Source: Streptomyces cinnamoneus
GTDB lineage: Bacteria > Actinomycetota > Actinomycetes > Streptomycetales > Streptomycetaceae
NCBI RefSeq assembly: GCF_014650495.1
Contig: NZ_BMVB01000003.1
Coordinates: 1-64,000 of the forward strand
Length of the DNA: 64,000 nt
Direction: 5' to 3'
The notes beneath the pieces were generated by a model. That model was not told the origin of the DNA. It ran no database searches and saw only the letters and a program-made list of their open reading frames with translations. Positions 59,187 through 64,000 of this stretch are shown here, in pieces (the stretch's first letter is position 1; each line of letters begins with the position of its first letter). The position numbers were made by a program, and so were the translations under genes.

Positions 59187-60668
59187 ATGGCTTCCCCCGC
59201 GCTCGACCACGAGCCGCAGCACACCACCGAGCCCTCGGCTCACGTCGCCTGCGGTACACCGCCCAGGACGGTCCTGGCCGCCAGGATCGCCCTCGTGGTG
59301 GTCCTGGTCGCCGAGCTGATGGACGTGCTCGACCAGTCGGTCGTCCTCACCGCCGTCCCCACCCTCCAGAAGTCGCTCGGCGCCGGCCCGGCCGCGGTGC
59401 AGTGGCTGACGGCCGGCTACGCGCTGGCCCTCGCCCTCGGGCTGATCACGGGCGGCAGGCTCGGCGACGCCTACGGGCGGCGCCGGGTCCTGCTCATCGG
59501 CACCGCCGTGTTCACCGCCGCCTCGCTGCTGTGCGGTCTCGCCACCAGTCCGGGCATGCTGATCGCCGCGCGCGTGCTCCAGGGCAGCGGAGCCGCTGTG
59601 ATGATCCCGCAGGTCCTGGCGACCCTCCACGTCACCTTCGACGGCAAGCACCGCAGCAGGGCCTTCGCCCTCTACGGGGCCGTCCTGCCGGTCGGCGCCG
59701 TCCTGGGTCCCGTCCTGGGCGGCGTACTCACCGAGGCCGACCTGTTCGGACTCGGATGGCGGCCGATCTTCCTGGTCAACGTGCCCATCGGCCTCGCCGT
59801 GATCGTTCTCGGACGGAAGTTCATCACCGAGTCGACTGCGGAGAAGGCCGAGCGCCTCGACGTCACCGGGATGCTGCTGTCCGCGTCGGCCGTGGTGCTG
59901 ATCGTCTTCCCGCTCACCGAGGGCCGCGCCCACCACTGGCCGCTGTGGTGCTTCACCATGCTCGCCACCGGTGCCCTCGTGCTCGGCGCCTTCCTGCTCC
60001 ACCAGCAGCGCAGGAAGGACGATGCCCCGCTGGTGGTGCTGTCCCTCTTCAGGGGCAAGGCGTTCTCCGGCGGCCTGTCCGCGCAGTTGATGCTGGGTCT
60101 GCTGTCGGGGATGTTCTTCATGACCTGGACGCTGTACCTGCAGCGCGGCCTGGGCATGAGCGCGCTCCAGGCGGCCAGGACCTTCGTGGTGATCGCTCTT
60201 GGTGAGACGGCCGGTGCGGTGATCGCGATGAGGACCGCCGGGCGCTTCGGGCGGCGCGTGCCACAGGCCGGAGCCCTGTTCGCCGTCGTCTCGATGGCGG
60301 TCTACGGGGTTCAGGTCAGCAGCCGACAGGCCGATCTGACCCTCCTCGCGATGACGGTCCCCCTCCTGCTGCTCGGCATCGCCTTCGGCACGATCGGCGG
60401 GCCGCTCGCCGACATGTCGCTCGCCAAGGTGCCGCACGAGAGCGCCGGATCGGCCTCGGGCCTGTTCAACACCGCGGTCCATCTCGGGATCGCCTTCGGC
60501 ACCGCGCTGACCTCCCTGGTCTTCTTCTCCGCCACCGGCGGCTCGCCCGACGGCGCCGTCAACCGTGCCGCGTTCACCGGCGTGCTCTGGTGGGTCGGAG
60601 GCGCCTTCGCCGTGATGTGGGCCCTGATGTTCTTCCTGCCCAAGCACGCAAACAGCCAGGCCGACTGA
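59187..60668 (+). CDS. MFS transporter, DHA2 (EmrB/QacA) family
   Basis: 493-residue proton-driven multidrug exporter with fourteen hydrophobic segments. The family motif C is recognised in ALYGAVLPVGAVLGPVLGGV and motif A in GGRLGDAYGRRRVLLIG; the DHA2-typical MDVLDQSVVLTAVPTLQKSL is at the first helix. GGAG precedes ATG 59187. Together with the TetX-like gene upstream it could form a resistance pair, although an IS30 remnant lies between. Drug range unknown. Confidence 0.93.
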   Translation: MASPALDHEPQHTTEPSAHVACGTPPRTVLAARIALVVVLVAELMDVLDQSVVLTAVPTLQKSLGAGPAAVQWLTAGYALALALGLITGGRLGDAYGRRRVLLIGTAVFTAASLLCGLATSPGMLIAARVLQGSGAAVMIPQVLATLHVTFDGKHRSRAFALYGAVLPVGAVLGPVLGGVLTEADLFGLGWRPIFLVNVPIGLAVIVLGRKFITESTAEKAERLDVTGMLLSASAVVLIVFPLTEGRAHHWPLWCFTMLATGALVLGAFLLHQQRRKDDAPLVVLSLFRGKAFSGGLSAQLMLGLLSGMFFMTWTLYLQRGLGMSALQAARTFVVIALGETAGAVIAMRTAGRFGRRVPQAGALFAVVSMAVYGVQVSSRQADLTLLAMTVPLLLLGIAFGTIGGPLADMSLAKVPHESAGSASGLFNTAVHLGIAFGTALTSLVFFSATGGSPDGAVNRAAFTGVLWWVGGAFAVMWALMFFLPKHANSQAD

Positions 60669-60689
60669 GCCACTTCCCACGACGGCTTC

Positions 60690-60900
60690 GGCCGCGGCCG
60701 AAGCGCAGATGCTGGAGCGCCCAGCACATCGTGCAGCCGACCCCACACGCCCGCCCGCCCGCGACCAGATCAGGAACCTGCGGTGGGCGGTGGACTTCGA
60801 CATCCCGAAGCATGGTGGCAGAGCCCGCCAGGCACACCCGCTGACCAGCACGTGCACGATCGCGGCGAACAGCGTCTCATCAGGCGTGGGTCACGGTCTC
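60690..60900 (-). pseudogene. IS5-family transposase N-terminal fragment
   Basis: Frame gives ETLFAAIVHVLVSGCAWRAL, PPCFGMSKSTAHRRFLIWSR and, after a shift, VWGRLHDVLGAPAS. This is the N-terminal region of IS5/IS1647-type transposases. The catalytic part is missing. Confidence 0.8.
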
Positions 60901-61002
60901 AGCCAGGTGATGCGCTCATGCCTTGACGGGCCCTCTCAAGCGCACACTGGCCAACTACGGGCGATAGGCCACACCTGGTCGTTCCCAAGGCGGCGATCGG
61001 GA

Positions 61003-61788
61003 TCAGGGGGCCCAGGGCAGTCGTAGGGCCTCGATTTCCGTGTCGTCGAGGAGGGCCTCGACGAGCGGGGCGGGGCCCGCCACCTTGGTGGCCCACAGGT
61101 CGTAGTCCGTGCAGAGGACCCAGGACCGGTCCTGGGCCCAGAGGTTGGACGGGGTCCAACAGTCCTCTTCGGGGTGGTCGTACAGCGCCTTGGCGTCCGC
61201 GAGCGTGCCGGTCCGGACGTGCAGGTTGTCGAAGTCCTCGGCCCTCTGGAGCAGCGGGTTGTAGTAGGCCAGGCAGAGGGTTTCCGCGCCCTGCGGGCTG
61301 TGCTCGGTGAGGATGTCCACCAGGCGGTTCCAGTCGGTTCGGTCCAACCTGCCCTCGGACGGTGCCTGGATGCCGACCGGCCAGCCGCCCGGCTTGATCG
61401 AAGGGAAGGAGGTGTGGCACGGCAGCCGCCCCTCGGGTACCACGGAATCACCGGTCCGCCGCGCGAGCTCCGCCCAGCGCAGACGGCGCCAACGGGGTCC
61501 GCGGAGCTCGCCCACCATGCCAGTGAACACGTCCGCAGGGTCGAGGCCCGGGATGATCTCGGGCCCGCCGCCCATCAGCACGGCCCGTTCGTACGCGACG
61601 TACGACATGTCGGTCGGCCCGAGTTCGTGTTCGTACATGGAGTGGAGCACCCAGGCGGCGTCGGGCAGTGCCGGTGGCATGAAGCCGGTGAGCCCGTCGT
61701 CGTCGGCCAGCTCCCGCAGCCAATCGGTCTCCCCGGCCGCGGCCGGCGGCCACCGGGCGGCCGCCGGAGCAGCGGATGTCTCGTTCAT
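61003..61788 (-). CDS. Conserved hypothetical protein
   Basis: 261 residues with excellent codon bias (DDGLTGFMPPALPDAAWVLH, SMYEHELGPTDMSYVAYERA, WVLCTDYDLWATKVAGPAPL). The tail (DRSWVLCTDYDLWATKV, VEALLDDTEIEALRL) is a common ending of Streptomyces proteins of unknown function. ATG 61788. No domain recognised. Confidence 0.75.
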   Translation of the reverse strand: MNETSAAPAAARWPPAAAGETDWLRELADDDGLTGFMPPALPDAAWVLHSMYEHELGPTDMSYVAYERAVLMGGGPEIIPGLDPADVFTGMVGELRGPRWRRLRWAELARRTGDSVVPEGRLPCHTSFPSIKPGGWPVGIQAPSEGRLDRTDWNRLVDILTEHSPQGAETLCLAYYNPLLQRAEDFDNLHVRTGTLADAKALYDHPEEDCWTPSNLWAQDRSWVLCTDYDLWATKVAGPAPLVEALLDDTEIEALRLPWAP

Positions 61789-61951
61789 CCGTTCAGGATC
61801 TCACCCGCCACCGGGACGAGCGCCGGGTGCAGTTCCCGTTCAGTAGCCGGATCGTGAAGCGCCGCTGGACGAAGCGGGGCAGCTCCCCAGGGTGGCGAGA
61901 TCCACGGCTCAGGGACGGGCTCGCGCATCACCCGGTGGAGCCCGGGGCCGT

Positions 61952-62383
61952 TCAGTCGCCGGCCGCCGACTCCGAGTGAGCGGCGTCCCAGGCCGCCCGC
62001 GAGGCGGCAATGAACGGCCGGTGGGCGATCGACCAGTCCGCGAGGGCCTTGACGAGGTGGGTGAGACTGTGACCCATTTCCGTCAGCTCGTACTCGACCT
62101 GGGGCGGCACGGTGGGATAGACGGTCCGCGTCACCACCCCGTCGCGCTCCAGACGCCGGACGGTGAGCGTCAGCATGCGCTGCGAGATATTGCCCGGGAT
62201 GGCGCGCTGCAACTCCTTGAACCTCCGTATGCCCGAGGCGAGCTCGACCACCACGTAGACGGACCACTTGTCGCCGAGCCGGTCCAGCACGTCCCTCACG
62301 CCGCATTCGTCCTGCGGCGTCTCGCAGACGATCACGGGCTCGTCCGGCACCGGGGTGGTTACCGCGGTGTGCCCTACTGACAT
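61952..62383 (-). CDS. HxlR-family transcriptional regulator
   Basis: 143-residue HxlR winged-helix protein (CGVRDVLDRLGDKWSVYVVV, FKELQRAIPGNISQRMLTLT, RRLERDGVVTRTVYPTVPPQ, VEYELTEMG). GGAGG lies eight bases before ATG 62383. It is divergent from the NmrA-like gene with a 71-base gap, the usual arrangement when an HxlR regulator controls a stress-responsive oxidoreductase. No obvious dyad was seen in the gap. Confidence 0.93.
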   Translation of the reverse strand: MSVGHTAVTTPVPDEPVIVCETPQDECGVRDVLDRLGDKWSVYVVVELASGIRRFKELQRAIPGNISQRMLTLTVRRLERDGVVTRTVYPTVPPQVEYELTEMGHSLTHLVKALADWSIAHRPFIAASRAAWDAAHSESAAGD

Positions 62384-62454
62384 CAAAGTGCCTCCTTATG
62401 CGATCGAGACTCGCTCCCCATGATGGAAACACACAGCTCAGGAGGGAGATCTCA

Positions 62455-63288
62455 ATGATTCTGGTAACCGGTGCAGGCGGCGCGCTCGGACAGCTCGTCG
62501 CCGGCGAACTGGCCGGGCGCGACGACGTCGTCCTCGGCACCCGCACCCCCCGCTCCACCGCGGAGCGGCGCGTCGACTTCGACGACCCGTCCTCGCTCGA
62601 CTTCACCGGTGTGGACACCCTGCTGCTCATCTCCGCCGGGTACGGCGAGGACGACGTCGTCATCGCCCGCCACGACGCGGCGATATCGGCGGCCGAGAGA
62701 GCGGGCGTGCGGCACATCGTCTACACCAGCCTCAGCGGCGACGGCGATCACCTGGCCTACGCGCTCGCCCACCGCTGGACCGAACGCCGCCTCGGGCGCA
62801 GCCCGCTGGCGTGGACGATCCTGCGCAACGGGCTCTACGCCGAGTTCCTGGCCGGTATCGCGGCCCCCGGCCCCGACGGGACGATCGCGGCGCCGCTGGG
62901 CGAGGGCCGCCTGGCCGCGGTGGCCCGCGCCGACCTCGCGGCGGTGGCGGCCCGGGTGGCAGTCGAGCCGGAGCGGCACGCGGGGCGGGTGTACGAGCTC
63001 GTCGGCGAGCGGGCCCTGGGCGGCTCCGAGCTGGCTGCCGCGATCGGTGGCTCGTACGAGCCCTGCTCGCTCGGCGCGACCCGCGAGGCGATCACCGGGG
63101 CCGGCCAGGCCCTGCCCTACCAGGTGCCGATGCTGGTGGGCACGTACTCGGTGATCGCCGGGGGCTTCCTGGACGGCAGCGGGATCGAGGACAACGCCCT
63201 GCGCACGCTCCTGGGCCGCGAGCCCCGGCCGGCGCTGGAGGTGTACGAGGCCGTGGTCGCTGCGGCGCGGACGGCTGCGGAGGTATGA
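62455..63288 (+). CDS. NmrA-like/SDR NAD(P)-binding oxidoreductase
   Basis: 277 residues, atypical SDR: LVTGAGGALGQLVAGELAGR (TGxxGxxG), then LLISAGYGEDDVV, VYTSLSGDGDHLAYA and WTILRNGLYAEFLAG. Related to NAD(P)H:quinone oxidoreductase QorB. GGAGGGAG precedes ATG 62455. Divergent from hxlR-type gene; the stop overlaps another SDR start (ATGA at 63285-63288), now only a fragment. Confidence 0.92.
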   Translation: MILVTGAGGALGQLVAGELAGRDDVVLGTRTPRSTAERRVDFDDPSSLDFTGVDTLLLISAGYGEDDVVIARHDAAISAAERAGVRHIVYTSLSGDGDHLAYALAHRWTERRLGRSPLAWTILRNGLYAEFLAGIAAPGPDGTIAAPLGEGRLAAVARADLAAVAARVAVEPERHAGRVYELVGERALGGSELAAAIGGSYEPCSLGATREAITGAGQALPYQVPMLVGTYSVIAGGFLDGSGIEDNALRTLLGREPRPALEVYEAVVAAARTAAEV

Positions 63289-63380
63289 CCGTCAAGCTCT
63301 CGGTGATAGGTGGAACCGGGAGGACCGGCCCCCAGGTCGTGGGGGTCCTGGGGGCGCGCCCCTCGACGGCAGCCGTGGCA
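63285..63380 (+). pseudogene. Atypical SDR, N-terminal remnant
   Basis: ATG 63285 overlaps the preceding stop and begins TVKLSVIGGTGRTGPQVVGV, a Rossmann TGxxGxxG motif. After about 30 residues coding quality is lost and an 8-copy repeat follows. It was a second enzyme of the operon before decay. Confidence 0.6.
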
Positions 63381-63445
63381 TGGGCAAGGCCGTCGGCTGC
63401 ACGTCTGCATGCCTACGCGGCCCGGGCGCACCGCAGCCGGGTCGC

Positions 63446-63501
63446 GGGCTGCGGGCTGCGGGCTGCGGGCTGCGGGCTGCGGGCTGCGGGCTGCGGGCTG
63501 C
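63446..63501 (+). repeat. 7-bp tandem repeat, eight copies
   Basis: Eight copies of GGGCTGC fill 63446-63501 exactly, within the decayed SDR gene region. Confidence 0.95.
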
Positions 63502-63841
63502 GCGGTGACGGGAGCGGGGTAGGTCCGGCTCCCGGTCGCTGCCACGCCGAGGCCCAGTTGGCGGGCCTCGCCAACTGAAGTGCTCGACGGCGAGTTCGTC
63601 TTCGGCGCCCCTGCCGCCTGGGAGCCTGAGCAGGCCGTGACCTCCACGGGCACCCGCCTCTACGGGAAGGCCACCACGCAAGCCTGGGACCGGCTGCGCC
63701 CCCGGCCGGCCCGGCGGGCGGCCTGGACCGGCCACGGCCCGGCGCCGCTGCCCGTCGGCAGCTTCTCCCTCGGGGGCAGACGTTCCGCCCTTACCTGCGA
63801 CGTAATCGACGCCCCAGAAGTGCCCCGGCAAGCTGGTCCCC
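63502..63841. other. Gap upstream of the SnoaL-like gene
   Basis: About 340 bases. A plus-strand frame (LDGEFVFGAPAAWEPEQAVT near 63585-63660) has good codon use but no start; probably a gene fragment. No family recognised. Confidence 0.3.
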
Positions 63842-64000
63842 ATGACACCCACCACCGCGGACGTCACCCGCGCCACCGTCCAGAAATTCCTCGCCCTCCG
63901 CCTCGCCGGAGACACCGAGGGACTCACCGCCCTCTTCGCCGACGACGTCGACTGGCTGCTCGCCGAGAACCCCGCAGTCCCGTGGATCCGACCCCGTTCC
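63842..64000 (+). CDS. SnoaL-like/NTF2-fold protein, partial
   Basis: The first 53 residues reach the window end: TRATVQKFLALRLAGDTEGL and TALFADDVDWLLAENPAVPW. This is the N-terminal helix and first strand of the SnoaL/NTF2-like fold (cone barrel), used by polyketide cyclases, ketosteroid-isomerase-like and many unknown proteins. The remainder lies outside the window, so function cannot be judged. Confidence 0.7.
   Translation, partial: MTPTTADVTRATVQKFLALRLAGDTEGLTALFADDVDWLLAENPAVPWIRPRS

Noticed and set aside
58695..60857. 720-codon open frame antisense to the MFS transporter
   Set aside because: It is a composition artefact of GC-rich coding DNA. Only its first 40 codons, an IS5 fragment at 60690-60900, are meaningful.

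Overview
The window is very GC-rich actinomycete DNA, almost certainly from a Streptomyces-type genome. Coding frames have strong third-position GC, start sites carry GGAGG-like Shine-Dalgarno sequences, rare TTA (bldA-type) codons occur, and the families are typical of the genus: AfsR/NB-ARC regulators, class III lanthipeptide genes, AICE remnants, and IS5, ISAs1, IS30, IS481, IS701 and Tn3 debris. No tRNA, rRNA or CRISPR array was recognised. Almost every gap between intact genes holds a broken transposase or half gene, as expected of an accessory chromosome arm or large plasmid.

Layout. 0-3.2 kb: ISAs1/IS701 debris, a TipAS-type drug-binding protein and a decayed integrase locus. 3.2-7.1 kb: TetR coupled to a carotenoid oxygenase, then an XRE-cupin regulator divergent from azlCD with three matching operators between them. 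7.1-11.1 kb: broken LysR, VOC, IS5 and IS481 genes, one intact GNAT, one intact VOC protein and a decayed XRE/AfsR-like regulator. 11.1-14.3 kb: a minimal class III lanthipeptide locus (lanKC overlapping a 44-residue precursor gene, then a terminator). 14.4-20.3 kb: IS debris, an amidohydrolase, and an AraC/VOC/DUF1801 group whose two VOC genes share an upstream element. 20.3-25.7 kb: Tn3 remnant, Rieske oxygenase, and five small exported proteins in a row, one frameshifted by a 10-bp repeat expansion. 26-35.7 kb: ISAs1 derivatives, DUF2975/XRE pair, methyltransferase, a thioredoxin-fold protein without CxxC, SDR, DUF4345/TetR divergent pair and a rearrangement breakpoint. 36.0-39.6 kb: a lone AcpP strikingly like the proteobacterial type, then a two-gene NLR-type system. 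39.9-50 kb: FAD enzyme, APC permease, GNAT, glycosyltransferase, hydrolase, AraC and an extradiol-type dioxygenase. 50.2-64 kb: FAD monooxygenase, recombinase remnant, RibD-like reductase, GHKL ATPase, AICE remnant, a TetX-like monooxygenase near a DHA2 exporter, HxlR/NmrA pair and a partial SnoaL-like gene.

Two loci stand out. The first is the pair at 36564-39589: a small helical protein and an NB-ARC/TPR protein overlap by ATGA and carry a matching N-G-I-x-S-x-G-D motif, C-terminal in the small protein and N-terminal in the NLR. This is the arrangement expected of amyloid-templated NLR signalling, and the small gene also holds a TTA codon. The second is the two-gene lanthipeptide locus, whose precursor has two labionin-type motifs and no transporter or protease nearby. 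Both assignments rest on motif reading, without database searches.
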